A stretch of DNA of 64,000 bases. Source: Paracoccus homiensis. Lineage in GTDB: Bacteria; Pseudomonadota; Alphaproteobacteria; Rhodobacterales; Rhodobacteraceae. The position numbers and the translations under genes are program-made. Below are positions 44,787 through 54,829 of the stretch, piece by piece (position 1 is the first letter of the stretch; every line of letters starts with the position of its first letter). Location: assembly GCF_900111675.1 (NCBI RefSeq), contig NZ_FOHO01000002.1, forward strand, positions 398,634 to 462,633, given 5' to 3'. Below the pieces are notes generated by a model that saw nothing but the letters and a program-made list of their open reading frames with translations, did not search any database and had not been told where the DNA came from.

Positions 44787-45202
44787 CCACTTCCCATAGA
44801 TTTTGTGAAGCCGCCCAAAAGCCCGCCAACGAGGTCGCCGAGATTGGCGTATCCTTCTCCACTTGCGTTCACTTTGGTGATCGCTTGGCCGAGCGTCAAA
44901 TCACCGTTAAATCTCGAGCTGAGAAGCTTATAACCCTTAGACGTAAGTACGAACCGAAGAGCGTACACCTCGCCTTCAGAAGTACCATTCATGAACTTAA
45001 TTTTTTCGCTCGAGAAAACTACGCCTTCATTCTGAAGCCAGTTCATCGCATCAATGAATAGCAATCTCGTTTCATTCCCGCTTTCGTAGCCAAGCTCTTT
45101 GCTCCCGAACGTGGTTCGTTGGACACCATATGGTGCCAGATGTGCCACAATTCTCGCCACCATTTCTTCGCTGCGGGCCAGCGACTCGCCAGCTCCGTCC
45201 AT
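44783..45202 (-). CDS. Uncharacterised protein inserted in the glycerol operon
   Basis: A 139-residue protein that I do not recognise. Its start overlaps the glpQ stop (TGATG) and its stop overlaps the glpU start (ATGA), so it is perfectly placed for coupled translation. Its DNA is unlike the surroundings: I counted 80 G+C in the 180 bases 44881-45060 (44%), against about 68% in the adjacent glpQ line. Visible features: an N-terminal helix (SEEMVARIVAHLAPYGV), a possible winged-helix core (RLLFIDAMNWLQNEGVVFS, then YALRFVLTSKGYKLLSS), and a Gly-rich amphipathic tail (NLGDLVGGLLGGFTKSMG). There is no signal peptide or clear membrane helix. It looks acquired; function unknown. Confidence 0.75.
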   Translation of the reverse strand: MDGAGESLARSEEMVARIVAHLAPYGVQRTTFGSKELGYESGNETRLLFIDAMNWLQNEGVVFSSEKIKFMNGTSEGEVYALRFVLTSKGYKLLSSRFNGDLTLGQAITKVNASGEGYANLGDLVGGLLGGFTKSMGSG

Positions 45203-46022
45203 CACACCCGTCCCAGGGCAAAGCCCTTGGCGATGTAGTTGCGCACGAACCAGATAACGAGTGCGCCGGGGATGATGGTCAGGATGCCGGCGGCGGCCAG
45301 CACGCCCCAGTCGAGCCCCGAGGCGCTGACCGTGCGGGTCATAGTGGCGGCGATGGGTTTCGCGCTGACCGAGGTCAGGGTGCGCGACAGCAGAAGTTCG
45401 ACCCAGGAGAACATGAAGCAGAAGAAGGCCGCGACGCCGATGCCCGATGCGATCAGCGGCATGAAGATCTTTACGAAGAAGCGCGGGAAGGAATAGCCGT
45501 CGATATAGGCGGTTTCGTCGATTTCGCGCGGGACGCCGGACATGAAACCTTCGAGGATCCAGACCGCAAGCGGCACGTTGAACAGGCAATGTGCCAGTGC
45601 GACCGCGATATGCGTGTCGAACAGCCCGATCGAGGAATAGAGCTGAAAGAAGGGCAGGGCAAAGACCGCCGCCGGGGCCATGCGATTGGTCAGAAGCCAG
45701 AAGAACAGATGCTTGTCGCCCAGAAACCGATAGCGGCTGAAGGCATAGGCCGCGGGCAGCGCCACGGTGATCGAGATGACGGTGTTCATCACCACATAGA
45801 TCAGGCTGTTGACATAGCCCATGTACCAGCTGGGATCGGTCAGGATCGTGCGGTAATTGTCCAGCGTCGGGTTTCGCGGCCACAGGCTGAAGGCGCCGAG
45901 AATTTCGGCATTGGTCTTCAGGCTCATGTTCAGCAGCCAGTAGATCGGCAGCATCAAAAACAGCAGGTAAGCTGCCATGACGATGGCCGCGCCCCGGCCC
46001 TTGGATTCAGCGACGGCGGCCA

Positions 46023-46023
<1 letters not shown>
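45202..46023 (-). CDS. glpQ: Glycerol ABC transporter permease GlpQ
   Basis: A 273-residue inner-membrane permease with about six helices. The EAA loop for ATPase contact is EIDETAYIDGYSFPRFFVKIFMPLI. It resembles MalG-type sugar permeases and pairs with GlpP. The start overlaps the glpP stop (TAATG). A longer open frame to 46380 is only the shadow of glpP. Its stop is now followed by the foreign-looking ORF instead of glpU. Confidence 0.93.
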
Positions 46024-46888
<865 letters not shown>

Positions 46889-46889
<1 letters not shown>

Positions 46890-47980
46890 CAGGCGGCCCT
46901 TTCACTGGCAAGGGGATCGACGCGCCAGTCGTCGCGATAGACATGGGCGCGGCTGGCATCGGGGATGACGCGGTTCGTATCCGCGGGGATCGGCTGATCC
47001 TCGGGGACGATGACATTGACGTCGCTGCCGGCGACCTGACCGCGGACGATTCGGTGATGGCCGACATCCTCGATCCGGCGGATGGTGAAGGGCAGGCCCT
47101 GATCGCCGGTGCCGAGGGTCAGAAACTCGGGGCGGATGCCGATCTGGGTCTTGCCGGTCAGCGGGCCATAGCCGTGGGCCAGCGGGATCGTGGCGCCTGC
47201 GATGCGGGCCTCGGTCCCCTGAATCTGGGCATCCAGCAGGTTCATGCCGGGCGAGCCGATGAAATAGCCGACAAAGGTGTGTTCGGGCGTGTCGAACAGG
47301 GCTTGCGGGGTGCCTGCCTGCACGACACGACCGTCATACATGACCACGACCTGATCGGCGAAGGTCAGCGCCTCGGTCTGGTCATGGGTCACGTAGATCA
47401 TCGTATGGCCAAAGCGGCGATGCAGTTCCTTCAACTGCGTGCGCAATTCCCACTTCATATGCGGGTCAATCACGGTCAGCGGTTCGTCGAACAGGATCGC
47501 GTTCACGTCCTGGCGGACCATGCCGCGGCCAAGGCTGATCTTTTGCTTGGCATCCGCGGTCAGGCGCCGGGCGCGGCGGTTCAGCACCTCGGTCATGCCG
47601 ATCATCTCGGCGATTTCGGCGACACGGGCGGCGATCTGATCGGCGGGCAGGCCGCGATTCTTCAGCGGGAAGGCCAGATTGTCGCGGACGCTCATGGTGT
47701 CGTAGACCACGGGGAACTGGAACACCTGCGCGATATTGCGTTCCAGCGTCGGCAGGGCGGTCACGTCCTGATCGCCGAACAGGATGCGGCCCTGCGACGG
47801 CACCAACAGCCCCGAGATGATGTTCAACAAGGTCGATTTGCCACAGCCCGAACTGCCCAGCAGCGCATAGGCGCCGCCATCCTGCCAGGTCATCGTCATC
47901 GGTTTCAGCGCCCAGTCGGCGTCCGAGGACGGGTTCGGCAGATAGCTGTGTGCCAGATTTTCCAGTGTGATTTGTGTCAT
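46889..47980 (-). CDS. glpT: Glycerol ABC transporter ATPase GlpT
   Basis: A 363-residue ABC ATPase. Walker A is GSSGCGKST, the Q-loop is VFQFPVVYDTMSV and Walker B is ILFDEPLTVID, followed by the H-loop YVTHDQTEAL and a C-terminal TOBE-like regulatory domain. The ABC signature is atypical, reading T-A-D-A-K-Q-K where LSGGQ is expected, while the partner GlpS has a normal one. The pair therefore has one degenerate site, a known layout of heteromeric ABC motors. Confidence 0.93.
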
Positions 47981-48009
47981 CTTTTCCCTCCCTTATGCGC
48001 CGCTGCCCG

Positions 48010-49080
48010 TCAGGCGGCAGAGGCGTAGGGCGCGCCGCGGGCAAGCTGGCCCGCTTCGGTGAACAGGTAGACATGCGCAGGGTCCAGCCAGACGGTCAGC
48101 TGTTGTCCGTGATCCAGCTTGTGGACCCCCTCGACCAGACCGACCCAGCTGTCTGGGCCGTGGCGCAGGTGCAGGAAGGTGACGGCGCCGGTGATTTCGG
48201 TCGTCTCCAGCACTGTCCCCAGCGGTACCGCACCGGGGCGTTCGTGCAGCGACAGATGCGCGGCGCGGAAACCGGCGCGGTAATCGCCATCGGCCAGATC
48301 GCCCGCAGGCCATTCTGCGGCGTGAATGGCCGCGATGCCGTTCCTGACCGTCACGGTCTTGAAGTTCATCGGCGGATCGCTGAACACGCGGGCGGTCGTG
48401 GCGTCCGTGGGCGCGCGATAGACCGTCGGCGTCGGGCCGAACTGCGTGACCCTGCCTTCCCACAGCGTCGCGGTATTGCCGCCCAACAGCAGCGCCTCTT
48501 CGGGTTCGGTGGTCGCATAGACGAAGATCGCGCCCGATTCCTCGAAGATGCGGGGGATCTCGGCGCGCAGTTCCTCGCGCAGCTTGTAGTCCAGATTGGC
48601 CAAGGGTTCATCCAGCAGGACCAGTCCGGCCCCCTTGACCAGCGCCCGCGCCAGTGCGCATCGCTGTTGCTGGCCGCCCGACAGTTCCAGCGGCTTGCGG
48701 TCCAGCATCGGCGTCAGGCGCATCATCTCGGCGGTGTCGCGGACGCGGGCGTCAATCTGGTCGCGGGCCACGCCCATCAGCCGCAGCGGCGAGGCGATAT
48801 TGTCGTAGACGCTCATCGAGGGGTAGTTGATGAACTGTTGATAGACCATCGCGACCTTGCGGTCCTGCACGCGCTGGTCGGTGACATCCTCGCCATTCCA
48901 GAGGACGCGGCCGGTGCTGGGTTTGTCCAGCCCGGCCATCAGCCGCATCAGCGTGGTCTTGCCCGCCAGTGTCGGGCCAAGCAGGACATTCATGCTGCCG
49001 GGGCTAAGTGTCAGGTCGGTCGGATGGATATGCACCTGACCGCCAACCCGTTTCTCGATCCCCCGCAGCTCCAGCGTCAT
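48010..49080 (-). CDS. glpS: Glycerol ABC transporter ATPase GlpS
   Basis: A 356-residue ABC ATPase. Walker A is GPTLAGKTT (Leu-Ala in place of the usual Ser-Gly), the signature is LSGGQQQRCALARAL, Walker B is LVLLDEPLANLD, and the switch His is replaced: YATTEPEEAL instead of the usual THD, so the H-loop His is missing. With GlpT this forms one competent ATP site. The ATG at 49080 overlaps the glpD stop (ATGA); the open frame to 49107 is longer but unlikely. Confidence 0.93.
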   Translation of the reverse strand: MTLELRGIEKRVGGQVHIHPTDLTLSPGSMNVLLGPTLAGKTTLMRLMAGLDKPSTGRVLWNGEDVTDQRVQDRKVAMVYQQFINYPSMSVYDNIASPLRLMGVARDQIDARVRDTAEMMRLTPMLDRKPLELSGGQQQRCALARALVKGAGLVLLDEPLANLDYKLREELRAEIPRIFEESGAIFVYATTEPEEALLLGGNTATLWEGRVTQFGPTPTVYRAPTDATTARVFSDPPMNFKTVTVRNGIAAIHAAEWPAGDLADGDYRAGFRAAHLSLHERPGAVPLGTVLETTEITGAVTFLHLRHGPDSWVGLVEGVHKLDHGQQLTVWLDPAHVYLFTEAGQLARGAPYASAA

Positions 49081-50627
49081 GCAGCACTCCTTGCGTTGGT
49101 CATCCATGCCTCCAGCGCGTCGATCTGGGCCTGATCCATGCGCAGGCCCAGTTTGCTGCGCCGCCAGACGACATCGTCTGCATGGCGGGCGAATTCATGT
49201 GTCATCAGCCAGTCTACCTCGGCTTCGGTCAGGCTGGCACCGAAATCGCGACCCAGATCCTGCGCCGAAGCGGCCCCGTTCAACAGGCGCCGGGCATCGG
49301 TGCCATAGGCGCGAACCAGGCGCGTCGCCCAACGACGGTCAAGGAATGGGTGGTCGGCCATCAGCCCGTCGATCAGCGCCGAGACGCCATCGACCGCAAA
49401 ATCGCCGCCGGGCAAAGGGGCGCCGGCGGTCCAGGCGGGGCGGGCCTGCGGGAAATGCGGCACCAGCTTTTCCAGCGCATGTTCGGCCAGACGGCGATAG
49501 GTGGTGATCTTGCCGCCAAAGACGTTCAGGCAGGGCGCGCCCTTTTCGTCCATCGACAGGACATAGTCGCGAGTGGCTGCCGTCGCGGATTTCGCGCCGT
49601 CATCGTACAGGGGACGTACGCCGGAATAGGTCCAGACGATCTGGTCGCGCGTCACCGGCGTCGCGAAGTATTCGGACGCGAAACGGCACAGGTAATCCTG
49701 TTCCTCGGCTGTGCATTCCGCATCCAGCGGGCTGCCCTGATGGTCGCGGTCGGTGGTGCCGATCAGGGTGAAATCGTCCTGATAGGGGATCGCGAAGATG
49801 ATCCGCCCATCCGCGCCCTGGAAGAAATAGGCCTTGTCGTGATCGTACAGCTTCCTCACGACGATATGGCTGCCGCGTACAAGCCGCACGGTTTCGGTGC
49901 TGTCCAGATGGGCCACGTCGCGGATCACCCGACCGACCCACGGCCCGCCCGCATTGACCAGCGCACGGGCATGGAACACCCGCCCGTCATCCAGCGTGAC
50001 ACGCCAGACGCCATTGTCGCGCACGGCCTCGGTCACCTCGGTTCCGGTGATGATATCCGCGCCCTTCATCGCCGCATCGCGGGCGTTCAGCGAAACCAGT
50101 CGCGCATCCTCGACCCAGCAATCGCTGTATTCATAGGCTTTCTTCAGGCGATCCTTTAGCGGCGCACCTTCCGGGCTTGCGCCAAGCGACAGCGACCGCG
50201 TGCCGGGCAGGATCTTGCGACCGCCCAGATTGTCATACAGGAACAGACCCGCGCGGATCAGGAAATTCGGGCGATGCCCCTTGGCCCAGGGCATCACCAG
50301 CGCCAGCGCCTTGCTGACGGGCGTGTCCGATTCGAAGGTCATCTTGGGGTCCAGGGGCAGCACGAAGCGCATCGGCCAGCTGATATGCGGCATCGCCTGC
50401 AACAGCACCTCGCGTTCCTTCAGCGCCTCGCGGACCAGCCGCACTTCCAGATATTCCAGATAGCGCAGGCCACCATGAAACAGCTTGGTCGATTTCGACG
50501 AGGTTGCCTGTGCGAGATCGCCCATTTCGGCAAGGCGCACGGTCAGGCCGCGCCCGACGGCGTCACGGGCAATCCCGCAGCCATTGATGCCACCGCCGAT
50601 GATGAACAGGTCTGTCGTTTCCGACAT
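49077..50627 (-). CDS. glpD: Glycerol-3-phosphate dehydrogenase (FAD)
   Basis: A 516-residue flavoprotein that oxidises glycerol 3-phosphate to dihydroxyacetone phosphate and feeds electrons to quinone. The FAD motif is FIIGGGINGCGIARDAVGRGL; ATSSKSTKLFHGGLRYLEYLEVRLVREAL is the GlpD signature, and the C-terminal DAO domain includes NVFGGKITTYRRLAEHALEKL. It is membrane-associated. First gene of the glycerol operon, divergent from glpR. Confidence 0.97.
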   Translation of the reverse strand: MSETTDLFIIGGGINGCGIARDAVGRGLTVRLAEMGDLAQATSSKSTKLFHGGLRYLEYLEVRLVREALKEREVLLQAMPHISWPMRFVLPLDPKMTFESDTPVSKALALVMPWAKGHRPNFLIRAGLFLYDNLGGRKILPGTRSLSLGASPEGAPLKDRLKKAYEYSDCWVEDARLVSLNARDAAMKGADIITGTEVTEAVRDNGVWRVTLDDGRVFHARALVNAGGPWVGRVIRDVAHLDSTETVRLVRGSHIVVRKLYDHDKAYFFQGADGRIIFAIPYQDDFTLIGTTDRDHQGSPLDAECTAEEQDYLCRFASEYFATPVTRDQIVWTYSGVRPLYDDGAKSATAATRDYVLSMDEKGAPCLNVFGGKITTYRRLAEHALEKLVPHFPQARPAWTAGAPLPGGDFAVDGVSALIDGLMADHPFLDRRWATRLVRAYGTDARRLLNGAASAQDLGRDFGASLTEAEVDWLMTHEFARHADDVVWRRSKLGLRMDQAQIDALEAWMTNARSAA

Positions 50628-50721
50628 AAGCTCCTCCCAAAGCTGGGGTTATCCGATCACGTCGCTGTGACGGCTGTCAATTCAAATTTTCGCAGATGCG
50701 CGTATATATTCGGATTGACAT

Positions 50722-50740
50722 GAAGCGCACATGACGCTTC
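50722..50740. promoter_or_regulatory. Inverted repeat in the glpR-glpD spacer
   Basis: GAAGCG-N7-CGCTTC is a perfect 6-bp inverted repeat 30 bases upstream of glpR and 95 bases upstream of glpD, directly after a TTGACA on the plus strand. It is the best candidate operator for GlpR control of both directions. Binding is inferred from position. Confidence 0.5.
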
Positions 50741-50769
50741 CGTGATAATCGGGAAGAGGGAGGCCGGAA

Positions 50770-51540
50770 ATGGCCCTGAACATTCGCCAGATGGAAATTC
50801 TGGAGCTTGCGCGCGCCACTGGCCGCGTCGCGGTCGAGGAACTGGCCGAACGCTTTGACGTGACGCTGCAGACGATTCGCCGGGATCTGGGTGAACTGGC
50901 CGATCAGGGCGAACTGGACCGCGTGCATGGCGGGGCGGTTCTGCGGTCGGGGGTCAGCAATATCGGCTATGAACAGCGTCGGCGCATGAATGATGCGGCG
51001 AAATCCGCGATTGCGCGGGCCTGTGCCGCCGAAATTCCGGACAATTCCTCGGTCATTATCAACCTTGGCACCACGACCGAGGCGGTGGCACGCGAATTGC
51101 TGAACCATCGCAACCTGACCGTCATCACCAACAACATGAATGTCGCCAATATCCTTGTCGCCAATGACAGCTGCGAGATCATGGTCGCGGGCGGGGCGCT
51201 GCGCCGGTCGGATGGCGGGCTGGTCGGTGATCTGACGACCGAGTTCATGGCCCAGTTCAAGCCCGATTTCGCGATCATCGGCGCCTCGGCGCTGGATGCG
51301 GATGGTGACCTTCTGGATTTCGACATGGCCGAAGTGCGTGTCAGCCGTGCCATTGCCGGACTGGCCCGGCGGACCTTTCTGGTTACCGACATCAGCAAGC
51401 TGGAACGCTCGGCCCCCGTGCGCATCATCCCCATGTCCGAGGTGGACAGCGTGTTCGTGGATGCCCCCCTGCCGCCGGATCTGGCGCGGCAATGTGTCGA
51501 ATGGGGCACGCAGGTCATCGTCGCACCGCCGCGCCGCTGA
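50770..51540 (+). CDS. glpR: DeoR-family repressor GlpR
   Basis: A 256-residue DeoR regulator: N-terminal helix-turn-helix (RQMEILELARATGRVAVEELAERFDVTLQTIRRDLGEL), then the sugar-phosphate sensor domain with IINLGTTTEAVARELLNHRNLTVITNN and FLVTDISKLERSAPVRI. In related systems glycerol 3-phosphate releases GlpR from DNA. It is divergent from glpD, which supports regulation of the whole module and itself. AGGGAGGCCGG precedes the ATG. Confidence 0.93.
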   Translation: MALNIRQMEILELARATGRVAVEELAERFDVTLQTIRRDLGELADQGELDRVHGGAVLRSGVSNIGYEQRRRMNDAAKSAIARACAAEIPDNSSVIINLGTTTEAVARELLNHRNLTVITNNMNVANILVANDSCEIMVAGGALRRSDGGLVGDLTTEFMAQFKPDFAIIGASALDADGDLLDFDMAEVRVSRAIAGLARRTFLVTDISKLERSAPVRIIPMSEVDSVFVDAPLPPDLARQCVEWGTQVIVAPPRR

Positions 51541-51650
51541 AACTGCGTGACTTTGACGTCAATTATGACGATTCATTCTTGAATATGTCACAACGCGGCG
51601 GGTCTGCGCGGCGGTGACGGCGACGTTTGTCACAGAGTGAGTTTTGCGCG

Positions 51651-52811
51651 ATGGCGGTTATAAGAGCCTATGACACGGTCAATGCAGGTTTCGATCAGCG
51701 TCAGCTGATCCCCGGACTGATCTTCGCGACCAGCTATGGCGACATTTTTGCCCCCGACAGCTATAGTCAGGTACTGGGTACGGTCTATCGCGATTCCTAC
51801 GTGTTTCAGTGGGATCCCGTGCAGTTGGGCGACCACTATTATCTTCTGGCCGGGTCGGGTTTCGAAGGCAGTTCCCGGGGCGGGCTGACCGACGGGACGA
51901 TCGAATTGATCGGCGATGCCGTCAAGGTCGGTGGCAGCTATCTGGATTACTATTCCATCACCGGTCTTTCCATCGATGTCGCGCGGCTGGTCGATGTGTT
52001 GCAGACTGCGGGCTGGGCGGATGACCGTCGCCTGATGGATGCGGAATTTTCCGGCAATGACCGCTTCTATCTCAGCGGGTATGGCGATTTCGCCAAGGGG
52101 CTTGGCGGGGCCGACCTGATCTATGGCCGTGGGGGCGGCGACACGTTGTCGGGCGGGCTGGGCAATGACACGCTGCATGGCGAGGCCGGGCGCGACGTGA
52201 TCTGGATGGACCCCGGCAATGATGTCATTCGCGGTGGCAGCCAGATCGACACGCTGCGCGCCGGGACCAGGGCGGATCTGCGCATCGATCTTGGCGTGAC
52301 CACCGCGCAGGCGACCGGGCTGGGACGGGACCGGATCCTGTCGATGGAAAACGTGATCAGTGGTGTGGGCGATGATCGCCTTCTGGGGAACCGGGCGGCC
52401 AATCGTCTTGATGGCGGCGCGGGCGACGATGTTCTGCATGGGCGGATGGGGCAAGACGTGCTGATCGGCGGATTGGGTGCAGACACCCTGACCGGAGGTT
52501 TTGGCGCGGATCATTTCCTGTTCCAATCCGCCGCCCAGACGGGTCGCAGTCTGGCAAGTTCGGATTACATCACCGATTTCCGTCCCGGCGTGGACAAGAT
52601 CGACCTGTGGCTAAGCGGCGCAAGGTTCAGTGAGACCGGGCGCTGGACCGACGGGCGCGGGGCGCAGATTACCTATCGTCATCTGGATCGCGACGGCACA
52701 CAGGCCGACCGGACCATCGTCTATATCGACGGCAATGGCGATCAGACGACCGATGCCCTGCTGCGCCTGAAGGGACTGCACGATCTGTCGATCAGCGATT
52801 TCGACTTCTAA
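51651..52811 (+). CDS. RTX-type calcium-binding protein, likely type I secreted
   Basis: A 386-residue acidic protein. Residues 1-150 are unrecognised; from about 160 there are hemolysin-type nonapeptides (GLGGADLIYGRGGGDTLSG, GLGNDTLHGEAGRDVI, GGAGDDVLHGRMGQDVLIGGLGADTLTGG) that form a calcium-binding beta-roll. The C terminus FRPGVDKIDLWL...[11 protein letters not shown] resembles the uncleaved type I secretion signal. There is no N-terminal signal peptide and no secretion ABC gene nearby. The ATG at 51651 follows GAGTGAG; TTG at 51627 is also possible. Function of the N-terminal part is unknown. Confidence 0.85.
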   Translation: MAVIRAYDTVNAGFDQRQLIPGLIFATSYGDIFAPDSYSQVLGTVYRDSYVFQWDPVQLGDHYYLLAGSGFEGSSRGGLTDGTIELIGDAVKVGGSYLDYYSITGLSIDVARLVDVLQTAGWADDRRLMDAEFSGNDRFYLSGYGDFAKGLGGADLIYGRGGGDTLSGGLGNDTLHGEAGRDVIWMDPGNDVIRGGSQIDTLRAGTRADLRIDLGVTTAQATGLGRDRILSMENVISGVGDDRLLGNRAANRLDGGAGDDVLHGRMGQDVLIGGLGADTLTGGFGADHFLFQSAAQTGRSLASSDYITDFRPGVDKIDLWLSGARFSETGRWTDGRGAQITYRHLDRDGTQADRTIVYIDGNGDQTTDALLRLKGLHDLSISDFDF

Positions 52812-53173
52812 TCCGGCCGTCGCATCAAGGCCTGCAGGGCGGCCAGATCTCCGGCCCCCTGCAGGTGCAACAGCTGTTCCAGATTGCGGTAATGGCGCAG
52901 CACCTCGCGGCCCAGATCGGTCAGTTCGGCACCGCCACCCTTGCTGCCGCCGCGACTGGACTGGATCACCGGTCCGGCGAAGGCGCCGTTCATTTCCTCG
53001 ACCAGCGACCATGCGCGTTTATAGCTCATGCCCATGTCGCGACCGGCCGCGCTGATCGAGCCCAGCCGGTCCACCAGTTCCATCAATCTTGCCTTGCCCG
53101 GTCCCAGAACCAGCGGCGCGTCATATTCCAGCCGCAGTTTGATCCTGGGGGCGGGTGCGGGGGGCTGGATCAT
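52808..53173 (-). CDS. ModE-like winged-helix DNA-binding protein
   Basis: A 121-residue protein matching the N-terminal DNA-binding domain of Mod[40 protein letters not shown], then [27 protein letters not shown]. The two molybdate-binding (MOP/TOBE) domains of full ModE are absent, so it cannot sense molybdate in the usual way; short forms like this are common in proteobacteria. No mod or molybdoenzyme cluster is adjacent. It overlaps the end of the convergent RTX gene by 4 bases. Confidence 0.85.
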   Translation of the reverse strand: MIQPPAPAPRIKLRLEYDAPLVLGPGKARLMELVDRLGSISAAGRDMGMSYKRAWSLVEEMNGAFAGPVIQSSRGGSKGGGAELTDLGREVLRHYRNLEQLLHLQGAGDLAALQALMRRPD

Positions 53174-53301
53174 GGCCCTTTGTGCGGGGGTGGGTCGTCG
53201 CTGGCAAGGACTGTCGCAACGGAATCCCGCCAGGACCGGGTTTCGCGATTGCGATGCGGGCCCGCGGGCCTAAGCTGTCGCCAGAATTTCAGGAGGGGAT
53301 C

Positions 53302-54483
53302 ATGTCCGAAAACGAAATCGTCATCCTGTCGGGCGTGCGCAGCGCGATCGGCACCTTCGGCGGCAGTCTGGCGGCCATCCCGCCCATCGACCTTGCCACC
53401 ACCGTCACCAAGGCCGCGCTGGACCGCGCAGGCATCGAGCCGGGCCAGATCGGCCATGTCGTTTTCGGCCATGTCATCAATACCGAGCCGCGCGACATGT
53501 ATCTAAGCCGCGTTGCCATGCTGAACGCCGGCATTCCCCACACGGTGCCCGCGATGAACGTGAACCGTCTGTGCGGGTCGGGGGCGCAGGCGATCGTGTC
53601 GGCCACGCAGTCTCTGCTGTTGGGGGATGCGGATTTCGCCGTCGCGGGCGGTGCCGAATCCATGAGCCGTTCGCCCTATGCCGTGCCTTCGGCGCGTTTC
53701 GGGGCAAAGATGGGCGATCAGGTGATGCTGGACATGATGACCGGCGCGCTGACCTGTCCGATGGGCACCGGCCATATGGGCGTGACCGCCGAAAACGTGG
53801 CGGCGGAACATGACATCACCCGTGAACAGCAGGACGAATTCGCGATGGAATCGCAGCGCCGCGCGGCGGCGGCGATCGCGTCGGGGCGCTTTGCCGATCA
53901 AATCGTCCCGATCGAGGTCAAGACCCGCAAGGGCGTCGTCGGGTTCGATATGGACGAACATCCCAAGGAAACCAGCCTTGACAGGTTGGCCGGGCTGAAG
54001 CCGGTCTTTCAGAAGGGCGGCAGCGTCACGGCGGGCAATGCCAGCGGCATCAATGACGGCGCAGCGGCGCTGGTTCTGGCGCGGGCAAGCGCCGCGGATG
54101 CGGCGGGGTTGAAGCCGCGCGCCCGGATCCTTGGCTATGCCATCGCGGGGGTGCGCCCCGAAGTGATGGGGATCGGGCCGATCCCTGCGGTGCAGGCCCT
54201 GCTGGACAAGACCGGATTGCAGCCCGGTGATTTCGATGTCATCGAATCGAACGAGGCCTTTGCCGCGCAGGCGCTTGCGGTGAACAAGGGGCTGGGGCTG
54301 GATCCGGCGCGGGTGAACCCGAATGGCGGTGCGATCGCATTGGGCCATCCGGTCGGCGCAACCGGCGCGATCCTGACCGTCAAGGCTGTTCACGAGCTGG
54401 AACGCAGCGGCGGCCGCAAGGGTCTGATCACCATGTGCATCGGCGGCGGTCAGGGCATCGCCATCGCGATCGAGCGTATCTGA
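53302..54483 (+). CDS. Acetyl-CoA C-acetyltransferase (thiolase)
   Basis: A 393-residue thiolase. The acyl-accepting Cys91 is in [11 protein letters not shown]; the second half has [18 protein letters not shown] with the catalytic His, and CIGGGQGIA with the C-terminal catalytic Cys. It condenses or cleaves acetoacetyl-CoA or longer 3-ketoacyl-CoA. AGGAGGGGATC precedes the ATG at 53302; the frame is open to 53155. No phaB or fad gene is adjacent, so the pathway (storage polymer, ketone-body or fatty-acid metabolism) is open. Confidence 0.93.
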   Translation: MSENEIVILSGVRSAIGTFGGSLAAIPPIDLATTVTKAALDRAGIEPGQIGHVVFGHVINTEPRDMYLSRVAMLNAGIPHTVPAMNVNRLCGSGAQAIVSATQSLLLGDADFAVAGGAESMSRSPYAVPSARFGAKMGDQVMLDMMTGALTCPMGTGHMGVTAENVAAEHDITREQQDEFAMESQRRAAAAIASGRFADQIVPIEVKTRKGVVGFDMDEHPKETSLDRLAGLKPVFQKGGSVTAGNASGINDGAAALVLARASAADAAGLKPRARILGYAIAGVRPEVMGIGPIPAVQALLDKTGLQPGDFDVIESNEAFAAQALAVNKGLGLDPARVNPNGGAIALGHPVGATGAILTVKAVHELERSGGRKGLITMCIGGGQGIAIAIERI

Positions 54484-54507
54484 TCAGCCTTCGGGCCGAA
54501 AAGGGAA

Positions 54508-54535
54508 AGGGCGCGGCCGATCCTGGCTGCGCCCT
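54508..54535 (+). terminator. Terminator-like stem after the thiolase gene
   Basis: AGGGCGC-(mismatch)-GCC, short loop, GGC-(mismatch)-GCGCCCT, followed by TGTTCCTT, 24 bases after the thiolase stop. Confidence 0.6.
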
Positions 54536-54601
54536 GTTCCTTGCCCCATTTCGGGCGGGTCGGGCCCGCGACATCTGCCGCCTGTCTGGCCCTATGGGAA
54601 A

Positions 54602-54626
54602 CGGGTCGTCCAGATCAGACGACCCG
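54602..54626 (-). terminator. Perfect stem-loop, probable end of a minus-strand small transcript
   Basis: A 9-bp perfect stem (CGGGTCGTC, 7-base loop, GACGACCCG). On the minus strand it is followed by TTTCCC. It lies 81 bases past the stop of the small ORF at 54707-54763 and is not near the end of any other minus-strand gene apart from the transporter at 54830. Confidence 0.5.
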
Positions 54627-54706
54627 CGAGATCCATGGAGATGGCCCGGTTAGGGATGGAAAATCCGTCCGGTCCCAATCAAGGTTTACGACCTAAAGGG
54701 CTGCCT

Positions 54707-54763
54707 TCAGGCCACGGCCCCCCTGACTGTTCCGACACCTCTCTCCAACATCACTCTCGACAC
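54707..54763 (-). CDS. Short ORF (18 codons) with a near-perfect Shine-Dalgarno sequence
   Basis: A GTG-initiated ORF encoding V-S-R-V-M-L-E-R-G-V-G-T-V-R-G-A-V-A lies 7 bases after AAAGGAGG (54771-54778 on the minus strand), which is almost fully complementary to the 16S 3' end. A TATAAC (54791-54796) lies just upstream. The 346-base gap between the thiolase and queuosine-transporter genes holds no other gene. It could be a real small protein, a leader peptide or part of a regulatory RNA. I recognise no family, and the short length makes chance possible, though the ribosome site is unusually strong. Confidence 0.4.
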   Translation of the reverse strand: MSRVMLERGVGTVRGAVA

Positions 54764-54829
54764 TGGACCACCTCCTTTCACTAAGTTGCCGTTATAGGGA
54801 AAGGGTGACACAGATCGAAAATCTGTCAA

